64,000 nucleotides of DNA from Mesostigma viride (lineage: Eukaryota; Streptophyta; Mesostigmatophyceae; Mesostigmatales; Mesostigmataceae). The stretch covers positions 6,403,038 through 6,467,037 of the forward strand of contig RPFO01000154.1 of assembly GCA_009746045.1 (NCBI GenBank), read 5' to 3'. The translations under genes and the position numbers were made by a program. Shown piece by piece: positions 51,188-63,600 of this stretch; position 1 is the first letter of the stretch, and each line of letters starts with the position of its first letter. Under the pieces are notes generated by a model. The model did no database searches and was not told the DNA's origin. It saw only the letters and a list, made by a program, of their open reading frames with translations.

Positions 51188-54100
51188 ATGACGATGGCGT
51201 CCGTAATTTCGGGGGTTTCGCCCCTGATGTCGTCCCATGCCTGTATGGTTGGTCAAGCAACAGCCCCTGCCGGAAGCATTAGCCGCGGGGCAAAGCTTCG
51301 TGTATTAACGTCTGCACCTCCCCATCGTTCTAGAGGTACGTTTAAATCTTTCTGCTTGTGCGTATACGCCGTGACATCCCCCTGTGTGCATTTGGTGCTC
51401 GTTATTTAGTTGGCCCTCCAACTAAGACGTTACGATTTATGCGGCAGTCTCTGTACATGTATTTACATACGGATTACCCAGATATGCATCAGGCAATCGC
51501 GACGCATGTCAGAACTGCTCTTTATGGCCCTCCTGGTGCGGGTGTTATGTCGGCATTTCGAGTCCTCAATACCTGAGCTCGTTCGCCATTCACTTCGCTG
51601 AAGGCAACGCGAAATAGAATCCTTCCCAGTAACTTTCCTGATTAAGGCGTTTCGGAACCCTGAGGCATCGTTCGATGTTAATCGATCGACCTCAGCGTAG
51701 AATATTCGGCTTCCCACCCAGGTCTGCACATGCAGAGCATTTATACAGCAACATACCTACCTATATAAACTACTAGCTGGAGAAACCAACTTATTTGATT
51801 CTATCCACGCAGGCAGGATCTGGGTTACCGGCCTTTCTTACTCTGGATCTCGCACCATTTTACAATTTTATTGTAATTGCCTAAAACAGGCGCAGGATTA
51901 GCCTCCTAGCTCCTTATTCACACTCCCTATCCCTGTATGCCTAGTTTATGCATAAACTCTGGAAAATGATGAGCCCATGGACAGGTGCATGGCAACTGCA
52001 TGCTGGTTAGCTCACACCTTTCACATCTCATGGACCATGTCATCACTTTTCATTGCTTTAATTTCATCAATTGCCATCATCACCTGTCAACACTTGCAAT
52101 CGCCTGTGATCGTTTCTGATCACTTGTAGTTTCTTATAATCATGTACAATTACCTGTATTTCGCCGTACTCATTTTTATCAGTTGTCTTAACCCATAATC
52201 CCTTATATCTGCTTTCAGTAAGTCTTTTTCCACTTGCACTCACTTTCCCAGTAGTTGCTACTTGCTTTCCAACACTTAACCGTCGCTTCTAATTACGACA
52301 TTCACCTGAGCACCCTGCCTTGTTTCCCACCCCTTCCTCACCTTCCTTTCGGCAAGCCTCACAACCATTGATCGCACTTGGAGTTTCAAATGCCACCCAA
52401 CCGCCATTTTTTTGCTACCGCGAACCACCCGCGATGACCCTCGCGACCACCACCATCAAACAACCGCAGAGGTGCGGGCAGCGACTGGGAGCGGGGGCGA
52501 CAAGAAGACGCTCAACTCCCAGATGAACGACGCCTTCTCCAACCTGTTCGGTGGGAGCCCCAAGTCCAAGACCACAAAGGAGTCCAAGTCCAGCCCGCCG
52601 CCCAGCCCTCGCCGTGCCCCCTCCCCACCCCCCTCCCCACGGGGGTCTGTCAAGGAGACAAAGGCCTCCGGGACCGTTGGTCGGAAAGTTGAGACCAAGG
52701 GCACCGTGGGAACAGTCGTCCGGAAAGTCGAGATTGTCCCCGCGCGCAAAGTGGAGGTTGTGAGCAAGCCGGCGGTGAGCCGGACCGAGGTCTTCAAGGC
52801 AGCGCCTCGCAAGGTCGAGGTGTCAAAACCAACCGCATCCAAGACCGAGGTCGTTCGCAAGGTTGAGGCCGCGCCCGTGCGCAAGGTGGAAATCGTCAAG
52901 CCGCCTGTGAGCAAGACGGAGGTCGTCAAGGCAGTGCCTCGCAAGGTCGAGGTCGTAAAATCCAAGTCGTCCTCTTCCTCCTCATCATCCTCAAAGGAGT
53001 CGGACTCGCCTAAGTCGGGCGGTTTCTTCTCCTTCTTCACGAGCTCGCCTTCTGAGGCCCCCGCCTCGCCCAAGAAGACCCCACCCCCGTCCCCAAAGCC
53101 AGCGCCCAAGGTCGTGGAGCCGCCCCCCAAGCCCGCTCCCGTTGTCACGGTGGCAAGGGCCAAGTCAGCCGAAGCGCCGCCGTCACCAAAGCGATCTGGA
53201 TTCGTGCTCCCAGGCATGAGCGGCACGGCTGCAAAGGAGTCTCCACCGGCCACACCCAAGGTAACCCCGCGGGCGGCGCCGCCGCCTCCCAAGCCTGTGG
53301 TTACCAAGCCTGTTGCCGCTGCCAAGAAGCCAGAGAGCCCGACGGCCAGCAAGTCGTTCTTCAGCTTCTCCCTGCCAGGGACGACTCAGGGGAAGGAGAG
53401 TGGGGGTCCGACGAGCAAGCAGGCTCCCCGCTCCCCGCCACCATCGCCAAAGCCAGCTGCCAGGCAGGTCATCATCGAGCCGGTTGCAACCAAGAAGCCG
53501 GAGAGCCCGACGGCCAGCAAGTCCCTCTTTAGCTTCTCCCTGCCAGGGACGACTCAGGGGAAGGAGAGTGGGGGTTCGACGAGCAAGCAGGCTCCCCGCT
53601 CCCCGCCACCATCGCCAAAGCCAGCTGCCAGGCAGGTCATCATCGAGCCGGTTGCAACCAAGAAGCCGGAGAGCCCGACGGCCAGCAAGTCATTCTTCAG
53701 CTTCTCCCTGCCAGGGACGACTCAGGGGAAGGAGAGTGGGGGTTCGACGAGCAAGCAGGCTCCCCGCTCCCCGCCACCATCGCCGAAGCCTGCCCCCAAG
53801 CCGGTTGTTGTCAAGCCTGTGGTGACCAAGCCGGCTGCGTCCAAGGAGCCTGACAGCCCATCCGCCAGCAAGTCATTCTTCAGCTTCTCCCTGCCAGGGA
53901 CGACTCAGGGGAAGGAGAGCGAGGGCTCGACCAGCAAGCAGGCTCCCCGCTCCCCGCCACCATCGCCAAAGCCTGCCCCCAAGCCGGTTGTTGTCAAGCC
54001 TGTGGTGACCAAGGCGGCGGCGTCCAAGGAGCCCGACAGCCCATCTGCCAGCAGCTCCTTCTTTAGCTTCACCCTGCCAGGGATGACCAAGGGGAAGGAG

Positions 54101-57100
54101 AGCGAGGGCTCGACCAGCAAGCAGGCTCCCCGCTCCCCGCCACCATCGCCAAAGCCTGCCCCCAAGCCTGCGCCCAAGCCAGTCATCATCAAACCGGCCG
54201 CTTCCAAGCAGCCACCAGCCAAGCAGCCGGAAAGCCCCACCGCCAGCAAGCCGTTCTTCAGCTTCTCTCTGCCAGGGACGACTCAGGGGAAGGAAAGTGA
54301 GGGCTCGGCCAGCAAGCAGGCTCCCCGCTCCCCGCCACCCTCGCCAAAGCCAGCTGCCAGGCAGGTCATCATCGAGCCGGTTGCAACCAAGAAGCCGGAG
54401 AGCCCGACGGCCAGCAAGTCCCTCTTTAGCTTCTCCCTGCCAGGGACGACTCAGGGGAAGGAGAGCGAGGGTTCGACCAGCAAGAAGGCTCCCCGCTCCC
54501 CGCCACCATCGCCCAAGCCGGCTGCCAGGCAGGTGATCATCCAGCCGGTCACGACCAAGAAGCCGGAGAGCCCGACAGCCAGCAAGCCGGCCTTCACCAT
54601 TCCTTCCTTATCGTTGCCGGCGCCCGCCAAGGAGCCTGCGAGCCCCACGCCCACGAGCAAGCCTGCCACCCCCATGTTCTCCATCCCTTCCTTCTCCAAA
54701 CCAGCCCCCGCAAAGGAGCCCGAGGTCCCCAAGCCGTCGTCACCCTTTGGCATCCCATCACTCCCCGGGATGTCCTCCAAGCCGGCCACCCCCAAGGCCG
54801 CCAAGCCTGCGGGTCGCGTATCCGCCGCCGATCTGATCAAGCCGCCGCCCTCCAAGGCCAAGGCGGCCGCAGCGGCAGCCAAGCCCGAGCCGCCCAAGGA
54901 ATCTCCCAAGAAGGCGGCTCCCGAGTCCAAGGCGGCCGGCTCTTCGAGCCCGCTCTCGCTCCCCCTCGACGTGACCAAGCTTCCAGGGATGAAGGCGGCC
55001 GAGCCCAAGCCGGACCCTGTCAGGGACTCCCTGGAGGCCGCCAAGCAGATGGTGGAGCGGATCCCCGACATCACCGAGCTGCCGGCGGCGGTGCTGGCGA
55101 GGAAGGACAAGCAGGCGGCGTCCGGGTCGGGGATCAAGAAGGCGCTGGACGGGGCCAAGTCGGTGCTCAAGCTGCCTGGCGGGGGCAAGGGCAAGGAGGA
55201 GAGTGAAGTGATGAAGAGCATCAAGGGCGCGATTATCAGCGTGATTGACGTGGTACGTCGGTGTGCGAGAAGGGAAGAGTCAGGCACATCCTCCCATTCC
55301 CCTTGTGGGGGTGCGAACCAATCGAATCATCGTGGAACCTGGGGGTGTCGCCACCAGCAACCCCTGCAAAGCATCAAGTGCAGCACCACACGCTAGTGCA
55401 GAGCTTAGTGGTTCGCTGTGGTTGTTGGTGGTCGGTGGTTGCTGTTGGGGGTGGTTGAAGGAGCAGTTCTGGGCAAAGGCAAGGGGTGTGGGTGGTGGGG
55501 GTGGGGGAAGTACGTCGGCAGGGGGTGTTGGTGTATATTCAATGGAATAAGCGATGTGGGGAGTGTTGTGAAAAGGTGGTCGCCTAAATATAGACGGTCG
55601 TAATGTGTAGTGATCATTTACACACGGTGAAGGATGTGCTAAGGGCAGTCTTGGGAAGTTTTGGAATGTGGGTGGGCTGGGGGGAAGTAAATCACCATGT
55701 TTCGGTGATGTTACTGCCAAGCATTCAATGCATATGATGTTACCTCATACATGCCCTTTCCCCCTTCCCTTTCCCCCTTCCCTTTCCCCCTTCCCTTTCC
55801 CCCTTCCCTTTCCCCCTTCCCTTTCCCCCTTCCCTTTCCCCTTCCCTTTCCCCCTTCCCTTTTTCCCTTCCCTTTCCCCCTTCCCTTTCCCCCTTCCCTT
55901 TCCCCCTTCCCTTTCCCCTTCCCTTTCCCCCTTCCCTTTCCCCCTTCCCTTTCCCCCTTCCCTTTCCCCTTCCCTTTCCCCTTCCCTTTCCCCTTCCCTT
56001 TCCCCTTCCCTTGCCCCCTTCCCTTGCCCCTTCCCTTTCCCCCTTCCCTTTCCCCTTCCCTTTCCCCCTTCCCTTTCCCCTTCCCTTTCCCCCTTCCCTT
56101 GCCCCCTTCCCTTGCCCCCTTCCCTTGCCCCCTTCCCTTGCCCCCTTCCCTTGCCCCTTCCCTTGCCCCCTTCCCTTGCCCCCTTCCCTTGCCCCTTCCC
56201 TTGCCCCTTCCCTTGCCCCCTTCCCTTGCCCCCTTCCCTTTCCCCTTCCCTTGCCCCCTTCCCTTGCCCCCTTCCCTTGCCCCTTCCCTTGCCCCCTTCC
56301 CTTGCCCCTTCCCTTGCCCCTTCCCTTGCCCCTTCCCTTGCCCCCTTCCCTTGCCCCTTCCCTTGCCCCCTTCCCTTGCCCCCTTCCCTTGCCCCCTTCC
56401 CTTGCCCCCTTCCCTTGCCCCCTTCCCTGGCCCCCTTCCCTCGCCCCTTCCCTCGCCCCTTCCCTCGCCCCTTCCCTTGCCCCTTCCCTTTGCCCCTTCC
56501 CTGGCCCCCTTCCCTTTCCCCTTCCCTTCCCCTTCCCTTCCCCGCTTTCCTTCCCCGCTTCCCTTCCCCGCTTCCCTTCCCCGCTTCCCTTCCCCCCTTC
56601 CCTTCCCCCCTTCCCTTCCCCCTTCCCATGCCCCCTTCCCATGCCCCTTCCCTTCCCCCTTCCCTGGCCCCTTCCCATGCCCCCTTCCCTGGCCCCTTCC
56701 CTGGCCCCCTTCCCTTGCCCCCTTCCCTTGCCCATTCCCTTGCCCCCTTCCCTTGCCCCCTTCCCTTTCCCCCTTCCCTTACCCTAGCATGCGCAAGGCC
56801 TCCCAACATCGAGATGAATCATCAATCCTCCCAGGCATTGTAATTTCCAATTTCTTTCCGTACTAACTCCCCCTCCCCCTCCACTCCTCTGCCACCCCTC
56901 CCCCTCCCCTCCTCTGCCACCCCTCCCCCTACCCTCTTCCGCCATCCCTCCCCCTCCCCTCCTCTGCGACCCCTCTTCTGCCACCCCCGCCCCCCACACC
57001 GCCGCCCCCGCCCCCTACCTGCCACCTTCTCCGCCCTTTGCCCCCCAGGTGGAGGACAGCGACGACAAGGCGGCACTGGCCCTGAACGTGTTTGCGGCCG

Positions 57101-60100
57101 TCCTGAGCCTGCTGCTGCTGCGCGCCATCGTGTCGGTGCGTTTGGAACGACGCGGTCGCGTAGATACGGTACCCCATACATAGCTAGCATAGATAGGGTC
57201 CTGTGGTGTGTGGTATTCCACGGTCATGGGGTGTGTGGTACCCCATATCATGTCCGGTGTTGTGTATGGTTTGTATGTTTTTGTCCATCCTCAGTTTGCT
57301 GATGTGCGCCATCTCTTGGCATGTCGTACTATAATGACAAATTAGTTAGGTAGGTTAGTTAGGTACGGTGGAGGACAATGTAGGTACGGTGGATCACAAA
57401 TGTACTAGATAGTGCTACCACTTGAAGCTTAACCAGGCCACATGCCACGAAACGGTTACATGTCCGGTTAGGCAGTCAGCTCTACCTCGGAATGGCCAAA
57501 CGTTGTCGCAGGCCTTAGCAGCCCTGTAAATGAGGGGTGGTTGCCTTGGGATGCTATAGCCCTAGGTAAAACAGATAGGGGAGGCAGGTAGAAGCGCATC
57601 TTTAGATACGTGTTGGCACACATCCATACCAAGCCTACGGCTTCGCAAAGTGGGATGGATTGTGAAAATGTTGGCAGTTGGTAGACATTTTTCATGTCAT
57701 GGTTGTCTCACGTACATTCCATGCCATATCTCGTGGTCACCGTACCAAGCGGCACATATCATGTACCAATCGCCGTATCTTGTTAGGCATGATGCATGGG
57801 CAGCGGCAGTTTTTTTTAGTTAATGCTTTGTATATCCTTTTAATGGGCAGCGGCAGCTTCCTGGGAAGCCAAGAGCGCCGCAGGTTATGGCAAATGGGGT
57901 AAGAGGGATAGCCCACATCAGGCATTGGACCGCCAATGCATGTCTCGACCCAAGGATGCCATTCCCGACTCATCTAGCAGCTAGGGGTTGGTCTCCGTAC
58001 GTGTTGAAGCATCCCCCGCTGCAGTGCTCGCAGCTCGCGTACATCTGCTGGCCCTAGCACACTGCTTGCGCACACACTTGCTTGTACACGCGCTGACTAG
58101 ACTACTTTTCTTGTTGTCCCTTGTCTTGCCCTTTGTGCCTTTTTTCTGTCGCCCCTTGGTATTTTGTGCTTCCCCCCCCCCTTGGAATACGACTGTCTCC
58201 GTCCATCCCCGCTTCCTTGCGACCGGCGCCTCTTGACAATCATCGCCGCTCACATTGTCTCCCAATCCTTGCCCAAATCATCACACGCACGCTGCATGGC
58301 TCGTACTCGATGGGGCCAAAATAATGGTCCTTCCACCCGGCACGTAACGGTCCTCCCTCCCGCCGCAAATTACCTCGCACATCGTCGCCCAACCCATCGC
58401 CACCAGACCATCGACAGCTTCCCTGTGCTGCCACTGGCCTTCCAGCTGTTCGGTCTGGGCTACGCTGGGGTACGTGACCGCCAGATTATTCCTGTTTAGC
58501 CATATCACTCATCACCTTCGCAAGCAGAGAGCATGCCTTCCAGCTGTCTGGTCTGGGGGAAGTTGTGGGGGGGTGCATGTCTACCAGGACTCCAGGACTC
58601 CAGCACCAGTAATTTGGTAGTATTTTTTGAATGTAGGAATTTATATCGATCCAGACAGCCAGTACAGCCCTGTCGTTCCGTAAGAGCTTGGCTTTGGGAG
58701 GGCAGCCCCTAGAGTCTGCCAAGCCCATGTGATGGATTTGGAGTGGTGCTCTCATCATTTCTTGCCGGTGGACCTGCTTCAGGCACCCAGGCGCGCTAGT
58801 GAAGAGGGCACATGTTATTTTTTGGGGGGGGGCATTAAAGTAGCCACCAGGCGCGCTAGTTGTATCAGGGTTTAGAGCCATCATTTGGGCCATGCGTTAA
58901 CTATAGCTAGGTGTGACTCTAATAAAGGCTTCCAATTAGCTGCTGGGTTGGCTCGAACCTTGTTGTATGTTCTTGATGACCTCAGCACGTCTTCAATGCG
59001 GTGCGTAGCTTTGTCGATCCTCCTGACAACTGTCACTCACCCATTTCGTTCATGTACCTGCATTCGTCCCTGTGCCTTCTGGCTCTTCTTCCCTTGACCA
59101 TCATGCCATCCATTCATATGTGCCCGTTCATCCACCCATATATGCCCCTATCTATCCTATGCCTCTATCTATCCTCCAAAAATCCTATGCCCCTATCTAT
59201 CCTCCAAATATGGTGCCACTGATCTGCGCCCGGGCACCATGTCGCTGATCCATCCCTCCATCAACCACTGTCGAACGCACACCGTCCATCCTCCACCCAC
59301 CAAACATCGCTGATACCGTGACTTCCGTCCAAGCAGTACTTCTCGTACCAGAACCTGGTGTTCGAGAAGGACCGGTACGTGCAAGCTATTATGTATGTTA
59401 GTATGTTACCATGTTAGTATGCTGGTATGCTAGTATGCTGGTATGCTGGTATGCTAGTATGCTAGTATGCTAGTATGCTAGTATGCTAGTATGCTAGTAT
59501 GCTAGTATGCTAGTATGCTAGTATGCTAGTATGCTAGTATGCTAGTATGCTAGTATGCTAGTATGCTAGTATGCTAGTATGCTAGTATGCTAGTATGCTA
59601 GTATGCTAGTATGCTAGTATGCTAGTATGCTAGTATGCTAGTATGCTAGTATGCTAGTATGCTAGTATGCTAGTATGCTAGTATGCTAGTATGCTAGTAT
59701 GCTAGTATGCTAGTATGCTAGTATGCTAGTATGCTAGTATGCTAGTATGCTAGTATGCTAGTATGCTAGTATGCTAGTATGCTAGTATGCTAGTATGCTA
59801 GTATGCTAGTATGCTAGTATGCTAGTATGCTAGTATGCTAGTATGCTAGTATGCTAGTATGCTAGTATGCTAGTATGCTAGTATGCTAGTATGCTAGTAT
59901 GCTAGTATGCTAGTATGCTAGTATGCTAGTATGCTAGTATGCTAGTATGCTAGTATGCTAGTATGCTAGTATGCTAGTATGTTAGGATATGTGATGTCAG
60001 TATGTTAGCATGTTGATTGTGTTTACGATATCTAGCGGTGGACCTTTTGCGCTGGAACCTGGTGTTCGAGAAGGACCGGTGCATGGGACCCGGTAGACCT

Positions 60101-60600
60101 TATATGCTCCACAGTATGTGTATGATGACTAAACGGGAATCAGATTGGGCGGTGGTAGTGGGTGGGTTGACCGGGTGGGGTGGGGTGGGGTGGGGTGGGG
60201 TAGAAGGTGGGCGTAGAGATTATGGGGCGGGTGCGGGTGTAGGTGCGGGAGCGGGGGGGGGGGGGGGGGGGGGAAGGGAGGGGAAGGCGTGTGCGTGCTT
60301 GTGTGTCTTTATCAAGGGAAGGGGGGGTTCTTGATCAATGGGTCCAACACGGGTGGGGCGCAGGAAAATGCTTACGCTCGCTGCTGGTTCCCTGCTGCAA
60401 CCGGTATTGTTTGTGCTACCTCCTGCAAAACGCCCCCCCCTGCAACATGCTAACCCGGGCTGCTGGCTCCTGCTGCTGCTGCAAAATTTTGTTGATGTCC
60501 CTTGCTACCCTCTTGCAGCAAGGAGCTGTTTGAGAACGCGGAGGAGTTCAAGGATGCCTTTCTGGGCAAGAAGAAGGTGGAGGTCGAGGAGAAGAAGTGA
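51188..60600 (+). CDS. CURT1: CURT1/CAAD thylakoid-curvature protein with giant repetitive N-terminus
   Basis: Six exons: 51188-51335, 52470-55252, 57049-57135, 58407-58469, 59337-59374, 60519-60600. Phases 1, 0, 0, 0 and 2 match and give 1,066 aa. Residues 1-50 are a Ser/Ala/Arg-rich transit peptide leading to VRAA, a plausible cleavage site. Residues 51-900 are basic, Pro/Ser/Lys-rich and probably disordered: first RKVEV(V/I)-type repeats, then about eight 57-59-residue repeats carrying SFFSFSLPG. The C-terminus aligns with CURT1: amphipathic helix, transmembrane helix (about 988-1006), PVLPLAFQLFGLGYAG (1012-1027), YFSYQNLVFEKDRKELFE and a Lys/Glu tail. CURT1 proteins oligomerise in curved thylakoid margins. 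Exon 1 is the least certain part; the first ATG in the exon 2 frame is at 52523. It is divergent from the giant coiled-coil gene. Confidence 0.88.
53330..54640 (+). repeat. Coding 171-177 bp repeats of the CURT1 N-terminal region
   Basis: Repeat landmarks (ESPTASKSFFSFSLPG or variants) start near 53332, 53503, 53674, 53851, 54028, 54227, 54398 and 54560. Several adjacent copies are nearly identical in DNA, so the array has recently expanded or been homogenised. All spacings keep the reading frame. Confidence 0.95.
55750..56790. repeat. 1-kb CCCTTYCC pyrimidine minisatellite in CURT1 intron 2
   Basis: Tandem CCCTTTCCCC and CCCTTGCCCC units. The first ~255 bases (about 55755-56010) are purely C and T on the coding strand; later units carry single G or A. 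With the CCCCTCCCC-rich stretch to 57045, pyrimidines dominate up to the exon 3 acceptor at 57048. Confidence 0.95.
58527..58552 (+). repeat. Echo of the CURT1 exon 4 end
   Basis: GCCTTCCAGCTGTCTGGTCT here repeats exon 4 (58437-58460) with one change, 60-90 bases into the following intron. The donor itself is not preserved. Confidence 0.7.
59395..59990. repeat. ATGCTAGT octamer array, about 70 copies
   Basis: Nearly perfect 8-bp tandem repeat in CURT1 intron 5, with GGTATGCT variants only at its left edge. Confidence 0.97.
60052..60084 (+). repeat. Echo of the CURT1 exon 5 end with donor
   Basis: GGAACCTGGTGTTCGAGAAG followed by GACCG|GTGCATG copies the end of exon 5 (59352-59374, GACCG|GTACGT). 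It lies on the far side of the octamer array, as if the array grew between two duplicated junctions. Confidence 0.85.
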
Positions 60601-63600
60601 GGGGGGGGGGCTTATTTAATAAACTGGGGCTTATTTGTGAGCCATGGCCTGCTCATGAACCAGCAGCGCTCACTGATAAACCGGGCGCTGGCTATGAATA
60701 AGCCAGGCCGCTGGCTATGAATAAGCCAGGCCGCTGGCTATGAATAAGCCAGGCCGCTGGCCATCTCTGGACTGAACGAAACGGGTTTAAAACTGGGGAG
60801 ACGGAACAAGGGAGGGATGTGGGGGATCTCGCCCTGCCGCGAGTTGTTTGATGATGATCATGCTTTTGAGCAGTGGCGGCCCTGCGATTTCCCTTCTCCT
60901 GCCCTGCAATGTGACCTCTCTGGGGCACTTCTAAGTTTCTACGGATATCAAGTTGGCGCTTTGGGAGGGGGGGACGCGTGGACCCCGGTTCAGGCGGGGC
61001 TTACGGTGTGACCCCAGTTGAAACGCGCCAGTTTCAGGATCGTGAATGTTGAGACGACCTGTGTGGTGGACGTTGCCGTGCGCCTCTCTCAGGCCACGGC
61101 GCAGGCTAATGCAATGCAGGGGCTTTGGGCCGTGTGGCGTGTGGTGGGCTCAGGGTGAAAGACTTGCATTGTGGCTTGTGGTTGGAAGGGGAAAAGCTGG
61201 TCGGGTTGATTAGTTGATGGCCAGGCTGATGGCTGGAATATGCAGGCCAAAAGTTGTCCCCAGACCCCTTCGTAGCCTTGCACAACGTGACATGGCGATA
61301 TTCGCTGGGGCCAGGGAGGCAAGGCTGTATATTCTGGGCATTCCCAAGCTGTGCTGCCCCTCTCACGTGCTGCTTTTGAGGACTCTTGCAAATAAGACAT
61401 AAGAGGCAAGGATTGTATGTTGGATGCTTTGAGCTTGCTACTTGGATTTGTAGTCGTGGTGTGCATCGGTTTGCTGGTATTTTCAATAACGGAGTGTCAA
61501 GTGCGTTGCGCCGAAAGAAGGCGGCGTGAGCGGTCGGGACGGCACAGACATCCAATAGTTATCCAATGCAATACCTGCATTGAATGTTCCACTGAATAAT
61601 CTGATGGCTGTGCCCGTATGGGGGCCCCACTGGCTGGCTTTATTTCATAGAGTGAGCTGCCGTCGATCAGGTTTTCAGATAATCTTGCCAGCATGGCAAA
61701 AACACGATCAAATTGTTGGCTTGTGATATTAGGTAGATAGATCTATAGATAGTGTGCGAAGTTCATAATTAAGCTGACCTTTGATGATCAGAAGTGGTGC
61801 TGGTTATAATTGTTCTTGCCTAACATGTAACTGGCATGGTTATAATTGGCTTTCCTGCATGCAATATGGTCTTTGTGTATTGCACGTACTTTCTGATGCA
61901 CGTTCGTTGAGTGGGCCAACGTACTGCATTCTGTCCAGCCTAGCGTGTCTCACGTACAGGGACCAAACTGCATTGTCCTAGTATGCACATCCATCACCAG
62001 CTAGAGAAAAGTGATTGTTGTTAAAATTATTCATCTCGATCATTTCACATGTGGCCTAGGATGACAGCAGCTCGCACTGGATGCAAATACAATCTAAATT
62101 AACCAAACAATTCAAGTATGTCGCAGGCAGGTTACCACCCTCCAGGTACAATCCGCTAAGCACCAAACTAGCATGAAACGCTGGCAGGGTTCAGGCAGGC
62201 GGCCCGTATCGCACAAGCAACAAGGAAGATCGGCCCGAAGCAGATGCGGGAAAGGCCTCCACCACAGTAACCCCACTGCATGAATGGCCCATAGGTAGAA
62301 AGGCAGTTTGTCTTAATCGGCATGTGGCCCCAATGCTTTGCTCAGGCGACCCATAATATCAAAACCTTCACTCTGCAAGCCGTCAGCTTTGAAATGAGAC
62401 TTGTGTCAGGATGCAAACACTGCTGCATGCTCCATCCGCCTCGAGAGACATTCCCTCCACAGAACACTGCCCGTTGATATAACCCGGACAGACCAGACGC
62501 AGGATCCACCCGGCTGGAAACGTCTTGATACCCGGTGATGCCGGCAGGCGCACGCGCTGAGCTGACCAATGGAGTGTGCAAACTGCGAACCTCGCCCCCA
62601 CAATCCCCCACCAGTGTGAGATCCACCGTCTGCCAGGGACCAAGGTGCACGCGGCTAAGGGATAGCCGTGATATGTGGCCGTTGTAGGATGGACCCACCC
62701 CGCTATCAGTAAGGCACACAGTAAACGTCGCTATAAAAGAAATGGCAGAACGTCGTGCTGTCGAGCTGTCTACCAAAACCGGGCAGAGGCGATGCTGGGA
62801 AACCGCCTTAGCGAGAGTATCGTTATGAGAGAAGAAGCGCTCGAGCAGAAAAAGGAAAAGGTGCCCCCCCCCCTGGACCAACTGGAGAGCCAGACTACCG
62901 TCAACGGTGACGAGACGTGGCAACTTTGTGGGTGATGGCGACAAGACGTCCTGTCAAGGGGCGCACACGCAAAGCAGTCTTGCCCTGTGGCCATGAAACA
63001 TCCCCCCCGCCACAGAGCCAAAAAGGAGTAAACCGCCCTGCAGAGAGGGCATGCAGGGCATCGTCAGCGAAGTCGTAGGACCTTGGGCCTCCCTCCCCCG
63101 AGCTGCTTGTCTGGCTGCTTTGCGATGCAAGCACTCGTGGAACAAGCAGCCCCCACAGAATGCAGGGGATGCACGGGTCCCCGCCCAGTCCGTGCCGCTC
63201 CGCCCCTCATGCCGATGTATTGCTGTGTGGCCTTGCATCCATAATTGCATCCATGATTGCATCCATGGTTGCATCCACGGCTGCATTCATTACAGCATCC
63301 CTTGAATAGTGCAGATGCCCTGCCACCGTCAGCGGGTCCGTCTCTCTGGGGGGGGGACCAGTTGGGGACAAGCCAGAGCGCCCACGTGTCTCACCCGATG
63401 GCTTCGCATCCATGGCAACCATTCCTCGGCAACAAGTCAATGGCAACCATTCCTCGGATAAAGGTTTTACATCTGGTTCACGTCAATCACAGCCTTCAAG
63501 TTTACATCACTCGCAGCCTTCAGATTTCACCACTCGCGGCGTTCAAGTTTACGTGATTCGCAGCTGCGTGCTAAGACCGCCATGTCGGCTGACCCGTGGC

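Noticed and set aside
52470-55252. Equating the repetitive CURT1 arm with the Chlamydomonas Rubisco linker EPYC1
   Set aside because: Both are basic, disordered and repetitive, but the motifs differ and no Rubisco-binding motif like that of EPYC1 is visible, so only a general scaffold analogy holds.
55740-56866. Long frames on both strands encoding Pro/Ser/Phe or Gly/Lys/Arg repeats
   Set aside because: They are translations of the CCCTTYCC minisatellite within a CURT1 intron and are open only because the repeat has no stop codons.
62342-62944. 200-codon minus-strand frame
   Set aside because: It begins at TTG rather than ATG, lacks recognisable motifs and has no supporting neighbouring exons.
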